DNA of 64,000 bases from Niabella soli DSM 19437 (GTDB taxonomy: Bacteria > Bacteroidota > Bacteroidia > Chitinophagales > Chitinophagaceae). The notes below the pieces were generated by a model. That model was given only the letters and a program-made list of their open reading frames with translations, made no database searches and had not been told where the DNA came from. The stretch spans positions 1,860,001 through 1,924,000 of the forward strand of contig NZ_CP007035.1 in assembly GCF_000243115.2 (NCBI RefSeq). Reading direction: 5' to 3'. The position numbers and the translations under genes are program-made. Below are positions 55,358-63,292 of this stretch, one piece after another. Numbering within the stretch: position 1 is the stretch's first letter; every line of letters begins with the position of its first letter.

Positions 55358-55699
55358 TTATTGCGGCTGTTCTCCGCGATTCGCGAATTTTTGCAATAAC
55401 CCGGGTAAGGCCGCTGAAATAGCGCCGGTAACGGCTGGTGGCAGACCAAATTTAGTGGTCAGGGAACCGATCAGGCCGCCTTCAATAGCGTTGGTAAGGG
55501 TGCCTCCGCCCCCAATCGCGTTTTTAAGGGTATCTAAGATACCACCACCGGACGACTGATCAGCAGTTGCGGTACCGCTGCTGATATGATTCGCAATTTC
55601 ATTGTGAAGTGCATCTGCCTGTTCGGGAGTAAGGTTGGCTGCGATGTCGGGATGATCTGCAAGCTGGCTTTTTACAGCATTTAAGATTTCGTCAAACAT
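55358..55699 (-). CDS. DUF937-like small protein
   Basis: A 113-residue protein without signal peptide. The N-terminal helix FDEILNAVKSQLADHP and the Gly-rich middle, followed by GGLIGSLTTKFGLPPAVTGAISAALPGLL, resemble DUF937/YidB-like proteins, small Bacteroidota and proteobacterial proteins of unknown role. The central Ser/Gly-rich linker (about 40-65) is low complexity. Nothing nearby indicates a function. It has its own terminator. Confidence 0.7.
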   Translation of the reverse strand: MFDEILNAVKSQLADHPDIAANLTPEQADALHNEIANHISSGTATADQSSGGGILDTLKNAIGGGGTLTNAIEGGLIGSLTTKFGLPPAVTGAISAALPGLLQKFANRGEQPQ

Positions 55700-56184
55700 A
55701 GTTAGGATTTTAAAAATTAGACATTTAAGGTACAGCTATTTCTTTATACCCAAAATTAAATTATCATAATATTAATAGTCCGGTGACGGCAGAAAATCAA
55801 TTGCCGTGTTTTGGGTTCCCGCAGATCTCGGCAGAAAAATCGCACCTCCAACTAAAAGCTGTGCAAATCTGTGGAATCCGTGAGAAAAAAAGTCGTGCAA
55901 TGCAGCTTCCCGTTGATCTTCGCGGAATAAACGAATCAGCGATTATCTGCGAATAAGATCCGCGGCATCTGCGGGCCAATAATAAGCCGGAAATGCGGTA
56001 AGCCCTTCCAACTAAACTTCTGTGCCAATCTGTGGCATCTGTGAGAAAAAAATCTGCAGGCAATGGCCGGGAAGCCGGAAATGCGGAAAGGTTTTATTCT
56101 TCAACTTCCAACTTACCGTCTCACCGGCCCTATTAACAAAAAAACCCCCGCTTCGCGGAGGTTTCTATAATTAAAAGGTAAAGA
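55700..56184. repeat. Gap with AATCTGTGGNATC/CGCAGAT words
   Basis: About 485 bases. 55810-56050 is built from words such as CCCGCAGATCTCGGCAG, GTGCAAATCTGTGGAATC, ATCTGCGGGCC, which recur at 12981-13003, 51593-51690 and 60510-60570. GCCGGAAATGCGG repeats stand at 55985-56003 and 56065-56090. No gene seen. Confidence 0.6.
56138..56168 (-). terminator. Terminator after pnp
   Basis: On the reverse strand AACCTCCGC GAA GCGGGGGTT forms a stem (one G-U pair) followed by TTTTTTTGTT. Confidence 0.85.
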
Positions 56185-58353
56185 TTAATTATTCTCAGGA
56201 GCGCCGCCTTCTTTCCTTTCCGGGCGGGGAATTAACGCCTTGCGGGACAATTTGAACTTGCCTGATTTAGGATCAGTGCCGATCAGTTTTACCTTCATAG
56301 CATCGCCTTCTTTCACCACACCTTCCAAAGTCTCCAGGCGCTTCCAGCTGATCTCGCTGATGTGCACCAGGCCTTGTTTACCCGGCAGGAATTCTACAAA
56401 AGCGCCAAACTCTTTGATCCCTTTTACTACGGCATCATAAACATCACCCACTACCGGAACGGCTACAATGCCTTTGATCCAGTTCTCAGCTTTTTCAACC
56501 GCAGCTTTTTCCACACCAAAAATGCTGATCTCGCCGCGATTGTTTACTTCCTCGATATTGATGGTCGTACCGGTTTCACGCTGCATTTCCTGGATCACTT
56601 TACCCCCTGGCCCGATCACAGCTCCGATAAATTCTTTTTCAATAAACATTTTCACTACCCGTGGTGCATGGGCTTTCACCTCAACACGCGCTTCCGGCAT
56701 CGCCTGGTACATATGGTCCAGAATGTGCATCCGGCCGGCTTTCGCCTGCTCCAATGCCTGCTGCATCACTTCCATTGGCAACCCGTCTACTTTAATATCC
56801 ATTTGTACGCCGCAAATACCATCGCGGGTACCGGTAACTTTAAAGTCCATATCACCCAGGTGATCTTCATCGCCTAATATATCGCTTAAGATAGCAAACT
56901 TATCTTCTTTGGTAATCAACCCCATAGCAATACCGGACACATGTTTTGGAACAGGTACACCTGCATCCATCAACGCCAGTGAACCGGCACAAACGGTTGC
57001 CATGGAAGAGGATCCGTTCGATTCCAGGATATCGCTCACTACGCGTACGGTGTAACCAAAATCATCATTACCCGTTGGCATCATTTGCTTCAGGGAACGC
57101 ATCGCCAGGTTACCATGACCAACTTCTCTCCGGCCGGGACCACGCATGGGCTTCACCTCGCCGGTAGAAAAAGGAGGGAAATTATAATGTAAAATAAACT
57201 TGGTATAATCAGATTTTGCCGCAGATTCAATCAGCAACTCATCTAAAGCCGTACCCAATGTAACTGTTGTAAGTGATTGTGTTTCACCTCTGGTAAATAA
57301 TGCAGATCCGTGGGGAGAAGGCAGTACATCAACTTCCATATCCAGCGGACGGATCTCCGTAAGCGCCCGGCCATCCAGTCGCACCCGCTCATCCAGGATC
57401 ATATCCCGCACCACATCATATTGCAGATCGTGGTAATAGCCTTTGGCCATTTTCTTTTGGGCGTCGGTAAATGGCGCTTCTTCTGTTGCGGCCTCTTCCA
57501 GGCTCTTCAGCAGCTCGTCCTGGATCGCATCAAAGCGGTCGCTGCGCTCATGTTTGGCCAGCTTTCCTTTTGATACTTCATATACTTTATCTTTTGCAAA
57601 ACTGTATACTTTCTCTCGAAGTGTTTCATCCTGAGCGGGCTTTGTGTAATCACGTTTTCCGGTTACGCCTTTCAGATCGCGCAGGGCTTCCTGTGCTTTG
57701 ATCTGGATGCGGATGGCATCATGTGCTACGCTCAGGGCCTTCACCAGGTCGTCCTCGCTGCACTCCTGTGCTTCACCTTCCACCATCATCAGGTTTTTCT
57801 CGGTAGCGGCAATGATAAAGTCGATGTCGGACTCTTCCATTTCCGAACGGGTCGGGTTGATCTTGAACTGTCCGTTCACGCGTCCAACCCGTACTTCGCT
57901 GATAATTTCTTTAATAGGCACATCCGATACCGCCAGCGCCGCCGAAGCAGCCAGGCAGGCCATTGCATCGGGCAGGATCTCAGGATCACTGCTGATCAGG
58001 GTTACCAATACCTGCACTTCGCACAAATAATCGTCGGGGAACAGGGGGCGCAACGCACGGTCGATCAAGCGGGAGATCAGCACTTCTGAATCACTCAGGC
58101 GGCCTTCACGCTTGAAGAAGGAACCCGGGATACGACCGGCAGAAGCAAATTTTTCCTGGTAGTCTACCGTGAGCGGAAAAAAGCTCTGTCCTTCTTTGGG
58201 TTCTTTGTTAGCTACCACGGTAGCCAGTAAAATACTTTTTCCCATGGTTACGGTTACCGAACCATCGGCCTGGCGCGCCAGGCGGCCGGTTTCAATGGTC
58301 ACTTCGCGACCATCGCCTATATCAAATACCTTTCTAAGAGGTTGTTGTAACAT
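56185..58353 (-). CDS. pnp: Polyribonucleotide nucleotidyltransferase
   Basis: PNPase degrades RNA phosphorolytically from the 3' end and can add tails; it is a trimer and part of RNA-degrading complexes. The 722-residue protein has two RNase PH domains (start [22 protein letters not shown]), the middle helical linker, a KH domain with [16 protein letters not shown] and a C-terminal S1 domain ([22 protein letters not shown]). I start at ATG 58353 (MLQQPLRKV), since the open frame upstream to 58494 has no family match. It forms the classic rpsO-pnp pair, with a 240-base leader holding a hairpin. Confidence 0.95.
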   Translation of the reverse strand: MLQQPLRKVFDIGDGREVTIETGRLARQADGSVTVTMGKSILLATVVANKEPKEGQSFFPLTVDYQEKFASAGRIPGSFFKREGRLSDSEVLISRLIDRALRPLFPDDYLCEVQVLVTLISSDPEILPDAMACLAASAALAVSDVPIKEIISEVRVGRVNGQFKINPTRSEMEESDIDFIIAATEKNLMMVEGEAQECSEDDLVKALSVAHDAIRIQIKAQEALRDLKGVTGKRDYTKPAQDETLREKVYSFAKDKVYEVSKGKLAKHERSDRFDAIQDELLKSLEEAATEEAPFTDAQKKMAKGYYHDLQYDVVRDMILDERVRLDGRALTEIRPLDMEVDVLPSPHGSALFTRGETQSLTTVTLGTALDELLIESAAKSDYTKFILHYNFPPFSTGEVKPMRGPGRREVGHGNLAMRSLKQMMPTGNDDFGYTVRVVSDILESNGSSSMATVCAGSLALMDAGVPVPKHVSGIAMGLITKEDKFAILSDILGDEDHLGDMDFKVTGTRDGICGVQMDIKVDGLPMEVMQQALEQAKAGRMHILDHMYQAMPEARVEVKAHAPRVVKMFIEKEFIGAVIGPGGKVIQEMQRETGTTINIEEVNNRGEISIFGVEKAAVEKAENWIKGIVAVPVVGDVYDAVVKGIKEFGAFVEFLPGKQGLVHISEISWKRLETLEGVVKEGDAMKVKLIGTDPKSGKFKLSRKALIPRPERKEGGAPENN

Positions 58354-58484
58354 AAAATAAGATTGAAATTTTTTATTAATGGACCCGGCAGCAGTGCTTC
58401 TATGCCCGTGACGGGGTCCGGTTGCGTCGCACATTGGAGCGCCGGGAATTCTGTTCAGCAAAAAAACGGCAAGTATAAAAACAG

Positions 58485-58517
58485 CTATTCCCAATATCCG
58501 CCGGACATTGGGAATAG
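58485..58517 (-). promoter_or_regulatory. Hairpin between rpsO and pnp
   Basis: CTATTCCCAAT / ATTGGGAATAG (11 bp) with a further TCC/GGA after one mismatch. On the reverse strand it is followed by CTGTTTTTATAC. It sits where E. coli has the rpsO terminator and the RNase III site of the pnp leader, so it may be a partial terminator or processing site. Confidence 0.55.
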
Positions 58518-58593
58518 ATTATTGTAGAAGTATTGATTGCGGCAATCAAAAACCGGATAAACATTCACCAACACCCATCGGGATAGGAGAACC

Positions 58594-58863
58594 TTATTTT
58601 CTAAGACCCAGTTTTTCAATTAAGGCACGGTAGCCCTGCAGGTTGTGCTTTTGCAGGTACGTCAGCAGGCTTTTACGCTTACCAACCATTTGCATCAGGC
58701 CACGGTGGGTGGAAAAATCTTTTTTATTGCTTTTTAAGTGCGTGCTGATCTGTGCAATACGCTCAGTCAGTTGCGCTACCTGTCCTTCAATAGAACCGGT
58801 ATTAGTGGCGCTGCCACCATATTCTGCAAAAATTGCTTCGTTTCTTTCTTTTGTAATTGGCAT
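58594..58863 (-). CDS. rpsO: 30S ribosomal protein S15
   Basis: S15 binds 16S rRNA early in assembly of the small subunit. The 89-residue protein has the usual length and marks: GSIEGQVAQLTERI, HLKSNKKDFSTHRGL and VGKRKSLLTYL. Upstream lies a TACCTTTG promoter box with a leader of about 50 bases, long enough for the autoregulation known for S15. pnp follows on the same strand. Confidence 0.97.
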   Translation of the reverse strand: MPITKERNEAIFAEYGGSATNTGSIEGQVAQLTERIAQISTHLKSNKKDFSTHRGLMQMVGKRKSLLTYLQKHNLQGYRALIEKLGLRK

Positions 58864-58915
58864 CTTTGTTTTTTTAAATGGTCATCCGATTGTTTCTATT
58901 CAATAATTTCGGCTG

Positions 58916-58923
58916 CAAAGGTA
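58916..58923 (-). promoter_or_regulatory. rpsO promoter -7 box (TACCTTTG)
   Basis: On the reverse strand TACCTTTG matches TAnnTTTG exactly; the leader to the rpsO ATG is about 45-50 bases. Confidence 0.6.
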
Positions 58924-59040
58924 ACGCAATAGCAGGAATTTACAAATTAAATGTTTCACAGCGTTTTTACATTTCCTATACCATTATAACACATTAAATA
59001 TCAACGAAATAATTCTATTTTTACAGGAAATTCAAAACTT

Positions 59041-59205
59041 TAAACGCAGAATGCAAATTGCTGAACGCTCAGCGCCAGCCAAACCGTGAACTATTGATTA
59101 TTTACCTTCCGACAAACGTCAAACAATAAACGCAAAACGTCAGACATTAAACTTTGAACCTGGCCCCAGGGACCTGAAACCTGGAACCTGCAACTTGTAA
59201 CCTTT
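59041..59205. repeat. Left member of a direct repeat flanking the DUF6157-like gene
   Basis: Blocks GCTGAACGC, CCAAACCGTGA, ACCTTCCGRCAAACGTC, ATAAACGCAAAACGTCAGAC and CCTGGAACCTGCAACTTGTAACC occur here and in the same order at 59653-59815 on the other side of the gene. The rest of the gap 58864-59229 is AT-rich and shows no gene. Confidence 0.65.
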
Positions 59206-59229
59206 CCATAAACTACCTTTATACCAAAA

Positions 59230-59643
59230 ATGAACGGTTACACCACCAATTACATAAATACCTTCATACAAACCGCCGATGATAGTCCTGCGGTTTCCGG
59301 TGAAGTTCCCCCGTTAAAAGGCGATAAAAAAACAGCGGCAAACATCCAGTTTGAGCTGATCAGTAAACATCCCTATAAATACACATCAGACGACGTATTG
59401 TTTCAGGTGTACGCCAATAAGAATGATCTTACAAAAGCCGAATATAAATCAGAACGGGAGAAATTCTTTTCAAAAGGCCAGCCCTGTCTCAGGGCCTCCC
59501 CACTCACCAAGCGTTATGGCTGGGGCATACATAGCAATGCCGAAGGCAGGATCGCCCTTTATGGAGTTGAGACGGAAACGTACAAAAAATTATCCCGGGA
59601 CGGCACTCTGAAAATCGTGAAAGCAATGAAGTCAGGCAGGTAA
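59230..59643 (+). CDS. DUF6157-like small cytoplasmic protein
   Basis: A 137-residue protein without signal or membrane segment. TTNYINTFIQTADDSPAV at the start, FELISKHPYKYTSDDVLF in the middle and LTKRYGWGIHSNAEGRIALY are the traits by which I place it in the DUF6157 family (from memory). The role is unknown. A TACCTTTA box at about 59213 is one base off the consensus and ends some 10 bases before the ATG. The gene is enclosed by two imperfect 165-base direct repeats. Confidence 0.72.
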   Translation: MNGYTTNYINTFIQTADDSPAVSGEVPPLKGDKKTAANIQFELISKHPYKYTSDDVLFQVYANKNDLTKAEYKSEREKFFSKGQPCLRASPLTKRYGWGIHSNAEGRIALYGVETETYKKLSRDGTLKIVKAMKSGR

Positions 59644-59652
59644 GCATCACGC

Positions 59653-59815
59653 GCAACGCTGAATGCTGAACGCCCAACCAAACCGTGAGCTGTTGACCAT
59701 TCACTATTGTCTATTACTCCATCCACCTTCCGGCAAACGTCAAACGATAAACGCAAAACGTCAGACATAAATTACGAACCCCGAACCTGGAACTTGTAAC
59801 CTGAAACCTGAAACT
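59653..59815. repeat. Right member of a direct repeat flanking the DUF6157-like gene
   Basis: Same order of blocks as 59041-59205, with an extra TTGACCATTCACTATTGTC stretch. The 30-base stretch beginning AAACGTCAAACGATAAACGC is nearly identical in both. Confidence 0.65.
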
Positions 59816-59866
59816 CCTGTCGTTGGCATAAAGTTTGCCCCCGTTTATTGATCCAAAATCCGTTTC

Positions 59867-60364
59867 ATGACCCGTATCCCAGGTTTTCTCTTTACTATCG
59901 CATTTATACTTTTAATCAGTTCCTGCGCCGCCCCTTCCCGCGCCCAGGACAACGACAACGAACCCGGCTTTAGCAGCAACGCCTTGCTAGGGCAGATCAA
60001 TGCTATTCGCGCAAAAGGATGCAATTGCGGGGGCGTGCGCTACCGCGCGGTTCCTCCGGTACGGTGGAATACGAAACTGGAAAATGCTGCGGTTGCGCAA
60101 AGTAATTATATGCAGCGAACCAATCAGCTAACCCATACGGGGCGCAACGGCACTACCCCCGGGAAAAGAATTACAGCCGCGGGCTACCGGTGGAGTTATA
60201 TGGCCGAGAACGTTGCCATGGGACAGCAAAACACCACCCAGGTCATGCAAAGCTGGCTGCAAAGCCCGGCTCATTGCAAAAACATTATGAGCCCTTACGT
60301 TTCCGAAATTGGCGCAGCCCGTTCCGGGCGTTACTGGACGCTCGATCTGGCCAATCCCCAATAA
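59867..60364 (+). CDS. CAP (SCP-like) domain lipoprotein
   Basis: A 165-residue protein with a lipoprotein signal (lipobox LLISSC, Cys about 20) and one CAP domain of the CRISP/antigen 5/PR-1 superfamily. Seen: LLGQINAIRAKGCNCGGV, VRWNTKLENAAVAQSNYM, LTHTGRNGTTPGKRI, MAENVAMGQQ and SPAHCKNIMSPYVSEIGAARSGRYW. The His and Glu that form the CAP cavity are present. Bacterial CAP proteins are exported, with proposed lipid-binding or protease-inhibitory roles. No partner gene is next to it. Confidence 0.9.
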   Translation: MTRIPGFLFTIAFILLISSCAAPSRAQDNDNEPGFSSNALLGQINAIRAKGCNCGGVRYRAVPPVRWNTKLENAAVAQSNYMQRTNQLTHTGRNGTTPGKRITAAGYRWSYMAENVAMGQQNTTQVMQSWLQSPAHCKNIMSPYVSEIGAARSGRYWTLDLANPQ

Positions 60365-60408
60365 TATTCTTGGCCGGGGAGATGGCAAGGCGGTAAGTTA
60401 CTAGCGCT

Positions 60409-60635
60409 CTTCGGAACTTGCAGTTCCGAAGTTCCCTTTTGTCGCTTCAAGCGACAAAATAAGGTTGCGAAACTACAAGTTTCGCAGAGTGTGGAAGCAA
60501 TGGCTCACAGAACTGCACAGAAAAAAATATCAACCGAAAAAATCTGTGCAAATCCGGGTAATCTGTGAGCAAAAAAATACATTCGGCGGTGCAAGGCTGC
60601 AAGCCTAGCACCATTATGCTATCGCCTCCGGCGAT
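60409..60635. repeat. Array of five small hairpins upstream of miaE
   Basis: Hairpins at 60409-60431 (CTTCGGAACT/AGTTCCGAAG, loop TGC), 60437-60459 (TTTTGTCGCTT/AAGCGACAAAA), 60466-60486 (TGCGAAACT/AGTTTCGCA, loop ACA), 60588-60612 (GGTGCAAGGCT/AGCCTAGCACC, one mismatch) and 60621-60635 (ATCGCC/GGCGAT, loop TCC). Stems differ in sequence but share size and tiny loops. Between the third and fourth lies an AATCTGTGCAAATC-type word run. Confidence 0.7.
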
Positions 60636-60649
60636 CAGTTAATTTATAT

Positions 60650-60657
60650 TAATTTCG
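60650..60657 (+). promoter_or_regulatory. miaE -7-like box (TAATTTCG), ATG six bases later
   Basis: TAATTTCG is one base off TAnnTTTG and is followed by CACCCT and ATG, the same layout as at valS (TAATTTTG CACCCCT ATG). Confidence 0.5.
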
Positions 60658-60663
60658 CACCCT

Positions 60664-61272
60664 ATGGACCTTTCTCAAGACACGAAAAATATCCTGGGAC
60701 TGAAGCTGCCCACAGATCCCCGGTGGGTGAACCTGGCTGAAATCTCGCTGGAAGCGATCCTTACAGATCATGCCTATTGCGAACAAAAAGCAGCCACCAC
60801 CTGCATCTCCATTATACAACGCTATAGCGATAAAGACAAGCTGGTAAAAGCATTGGCACCCATCGTTACGGAAGAATGGGGCCATTTTCGCCTGGTATTA
60901 CAGGAGCTGGAAAAAAGAGGCTTAAAACTGGGGCGTCAAAGAAAGGACGAGTATGTAAACGCCTTATTACAATTCCAGGAAAAGGGCGGTCACCCGGATG
61001 ACGTCTTCCTGGACAGGCTGCTTACCATGGCAATGATCGAAGCCCGGAGCTGCGAACGTTTTAAACGGCTGAGTGAAGGATTAAACGATCCTTACATGAG
61101 TAAATTCTACCGCCGCTTTATGGAAAGCGAGGCCGGGCATTACACCTTATTTATTGAATTAGCGGAAACCTACCTGCCGAAAGAAAAAGTGCGGGCGCGC
61201 TGGGAGACATGGCTGCAACATGAAAAAGCGTTGATGAAAGAGATGGAAGTGCGGGGCGACCGTATCCATTAA
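60664..61272 (+). CDS. miaE: tRNA-(ms2io6A)-hydroxylase (MiaE)
   Basis: MiaE hydroxylates the isopentenyl group of ms2i6A-37 in tRNAs reading UNN codons, with a di-iron centre and oxygen. The 202-residue protein is a ferritin-like four-helix bundle; iron ligands seen are Glu40, ExxH at 71-74 (EEWGH), Glu126 in IEARSCERF and ExxH at 156-159 (SEAGH). The start LGLKLPTDPRWVNLAE is typical. The gene has a leaderless-type start and is followed by an inverted repeat shared with the convergent bufC. Confidence 0.92.
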   Translation: MDLSQDTKNILGLKLPTDPRWVNLAEISLEAILTDHAYCEQKAATTCISIIQRYSDKDKLVKALAPIVTEEWGHFRLVLQELEKRGLKLGRQRKDEYVNALLQFQEKGGHPDDVFLDRLLTMAMIEARSCERFKRLSEGLNDPYMSKFYRRFMESEAGHYTLFIELAETYLPKEKVRARWETWLQHEKALMKEMEVRGDRIH

Positions 61273-61323
61273 AGACCTGTGAGGTTTCCGCCACGGCGGA
61301 CAGGTTTGAAACCTCACAGGTCT
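61273..61323. terminator. 15-bp inverted repeat between miaE and bufC
   Basis: AGACCTGTGAGGTTT (61273-61287) and AAACCTCACAGGTCT (61309-61323) are perfect, with a CCGCCACGGCGG hairpin inside. It follows the miaE stop directly, and its right arm includes the first two bases of the bufC stop codon. It would act as a bidirectional terminator; the ACCTGTGAGGTTT word is a common Bacteroidota repeat. Confidence 0.6.
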
Positions 61324-62071
61324 ATTTTGCAAACCCTGCTATCAACCCCTGTTGCAGTGCCGTTTGCAGAAAATTCAGTACGGCTTCTTTGTCGGTTTCC
61401 GACAATTGCAAAGCATTTTCCCTTTCGAACAATGAAAATAATTCCGTGCCTGTATAAGGCGCTTCTTCCAGGTATTCAATCATACGTACCAGGGCCGCGG
61501 CCACATCTGTAAAGATCACTTCGCCATCGGAATTGCGATGGCCTACTACAAAGTAGTGTCCTTTGTCAGACGCCCTGATCGTTCCCGGATTTTTCTGATG
61601 AACCGGGTATTCAAAGGTCAGTAATAAATGTTCGGGGTTTATCATCAGCTTATCTGTTCGAAGATCGCCGCTTGCTGCTGCGGAAATAAGCTGATCTTCC
61701 ATCATGAACAGTTCTACCTCTACCCACTCAAACCACAGTAATTCCTTTAAAAACGAATAAGTGTCTAAAATTGAATGTGTCGTTTCTGTAAGATATTGAT
61801 AAAACTCTTTCGGCATGTACCATACCTGCGGCGACTGGCAGGGATGGTTGGTGAAAAAATCGTGAACAATTGCGTTCCATTCTGCCTCTTCCAAAAGGTC
61901 GTATGTAAGGGGGTATGCGTTTTGCAGCATGTCATCGATCACATTCAATACCAATCTTCGATACTGCGGCACATTTTCTTTTACTACTCCTGGAATATTT
62001 TCAAGCATACCGGTGCGGCAATAGTTGGCCAGCGCCGATTGGTATTGTTGTGTGGTGTTACGCAATTGCAT
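61322..62071 (-). CDS. bufC: HvfC/BufC family RiPP modification partner (DUF2063)
   Basis: A 249-residue protein of the DUF2063 family, earlier named DNA-binding domain, now known to pair with DUF692 enzymes. Seen: YRRLVLNVIDDMLQNAYPLTYDLL in the N-terminal helical domain (about 1-110), YMPKEFYQYL, and a C-terminal winged-helix-like domain (about 170-249). The partner recruits the precursor peptide to the MNIO enzyme, by analogy with BufC/HvfC and MbnC. It overlaps bufB by 14 bases, so the two are translationally coupled. Identification depends on context as well as on the sequence. Confidence 0.88.
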   Translation of the reverse strand: MQLRNTTQQYQSALANYCRTGMLENIPGVVKENVPQYRRLVLNVIDDMLQNAYPLTYDLLEEAEWNAIVHDFFTNHPCQSPQVWYMPKEFYQYLTETTHSILDTYSFLKELLWFEWVEVELFMMEDQLISAAASGDLRTDKLMINPEHLLLTFEYPVHQKNPGTIRASDKGHYFVVGHRNSDGEVIFTDVAAALVRMIEYLEEAPYTGTELFSLFERENALQLSETDKEAVLNFLQTALQQGLIAGFAK

Positions 62072-62888
62072 AATTTTTGGTCTGCAAAGCAGCCTGTTTA
62101 ATCCTGTTTAACCGCTCCATTTCCGCCTGCAGTTCGTTCAACTGCGGAAAATTAAAATCCCGTTCCAGCAGCACCGGAACATCCCGTTGCAATAATTGCA
62201 TGGCAAAAGCATACAGATCGTATACCGGGTCAACAATAGCTTCCCCGTGTGTATCGATGATCAGGGTGTCGGATACCTGCTCATGACCGGCCATGTGGAT
62301 ATAGGCCACGCGATCCATCGGCAACTCTTTTAAAAAGGCTTTGGGATCATACTGATGATTAAATCCGTTTACATAAACATTATTCACGTCCAGCAGCAGA
62401 TCACAATCTGCTTCTTCAAGAATAGCGTTTATAAAATCGATCTCTTTCATTTCCGGGGCTACCGGTGTGTAGTAGCTCACAATTTCAATAGCGATCCTTC
62501 GTTCCAGCAGCTCCTGGATGGTCCGGATCCTGGCAGCAACATGTTTCACTGCATCATTTGTAAAGGGTATGGGCAGCAGATCGTATAAATGCGCATTATC
62601 GCATTTCGCGTAACTCAGGTGTTCGGAATAGATCCGGGCATTGGTTTCTTTCAGAAATATTTTTACTTTCTTCAAAAATTCAAAATCCAGCTCGTCGGGG
62701 CTGCCAATAGACAACGACAGCCCATGGGTAAAAAGCGGGTAGCGCTCCAATACTTTATTGAATTGTTTTCGCCAGTAGCCCCCTACCCCGACCCAGTTCT
62801 CCGGAGCCACCTCCACAAATGCCGGTTTTAAGACATCACTGGTTAAGAATGCTTCGCCAAAATCTTTCCGATACCCTATCCCTACCAT
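62058..62888 (-). CDS. bufB: MNIO-type RiPP maturase (DUF692, BufB/HvfB-like)
   Basis: A 276-residue TIM-barrel enzyme of the DUF692 family, the multinuclear non-haem iron-dependent oxidases to which MbnB, HvfB and BufB belong; they oxidise cysteines in precursor peptides to oxazolone/thioamide or thiooxazole groups. Probable metal ligands are His55, Glu89-His90 (SEHLSY), Glu135, Asp167/Asn169 (LDVNNVYVN), His198 (YIHMAGH), Asp212/His214 (DTHGEA) and Glu242 (LERDFN). Start: ATG 62888 (MVGIGYRKDFG); an in-frame TTG nine bases upstream is possible. It lies 68 bases after the precursor gene. Confidence 0.92.
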   Translation of the reverse strand: MVGIGYRKDFGEAFLTSDVLKPAFVEVAPENWVGVGGYWRKQFNKVLERYPLFTHGLSLSIGSPDELDFEFLKKVKIFLKETNARIYSEHLSYAKCDNAHLYDLLPIPFTNDAVKHVAARIRTIQELLERRIAIEIVSYYTPVAPEMKEIDFINAILEEADCDLLLDVNNVYVNGFNHQYDPKAFLKELPMDRVAYIHMAGHEQVSDTLIIDTHGEAIVDPVYDLYAFAMQLLQRDVPVLLERDFNFPQLNELQAEMERLNRIKQAALQTKNYAIA

Positions 62889-62956
62889 TAATGACAAATT
62901 TTAAAATAACGGCAGGTGCCTAAAAATCGACCGTTAAACACCCGCCGGTTAAAAAT

Positions 62957-63292
62957 CTATTGCCCGTCTTTGGGTTTTGTTGTCGTATCTTTCTTCTTCA
63001 TTGATTTCTTTCCTGTTTTTGAACCACATTTACCATCCCCGCACTTACCATCACCACACTTTCCTTCTTTTCCTTTTTTCATAGTGCTATCGCTCTTGGC
63101 TTTATCTCCGCCGCACTTCAGTTCAAAATTTTTTGCAGCTCCCTTTTTTTCCAGGAGGTTGGTACGCATCTCTGCCCCCGTACCCAGCGAACTGTAATTA
63201 AATAATCCATTAGCATTTGCAGAAAATCCGGCCGCAGCAATAATCGCTCCGGTAAGTAAGGAACCTTTTACGATACTTTTTTTCTTTTCCAT
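62957..63292 (-). CDS. bufA: RiPP copper-metallophore precursor (bufferin/HvfA-like)
   Basis: A 111-residue peptide with an N-terminal signal sequence (about 1-27; GSLLTGAIIAAAGFSANA), a leader region (about 28-70) and a Lys/Gly-rich core with three tandem pentapeptides: EGKCG (76-80), DGKCG (81-85) and DGKCG (86-90). Cysteines are at 60, 79, 84 and 89. HvfA and bufferin precursors carry the same EGKCG repeats, whose cysteines are converted by the MNIO enzyme; the product binds copper. The tail is Lys/Thr-rich. Located directly before bufB and bufC, it is the predicted substrate. It has fewer repeats than some known precursors. Confidence 0.85.
   Translation of the reverse strand: MEKKKSIVKGSLLTGAIIAAAGFSANANGLFNYSSLGTGAEMRTNLLEKKGAAKNFELKCGGDKAKSDSTMKKGKEGKCGDGKCGDGKCGSKTGKKSMKKKDTTTKPKDGQ

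Noticed and set aside
56362-56877. Open frame of 171 codons on the forward strand
   Set aside because: It is antisense to the pnp coding region and has no motif.
58354-58494. N-terminal extension of PNPase to 58494
   Set aside because: The extra 47 residues have no family match and run over the hairpin of the pnp leader.
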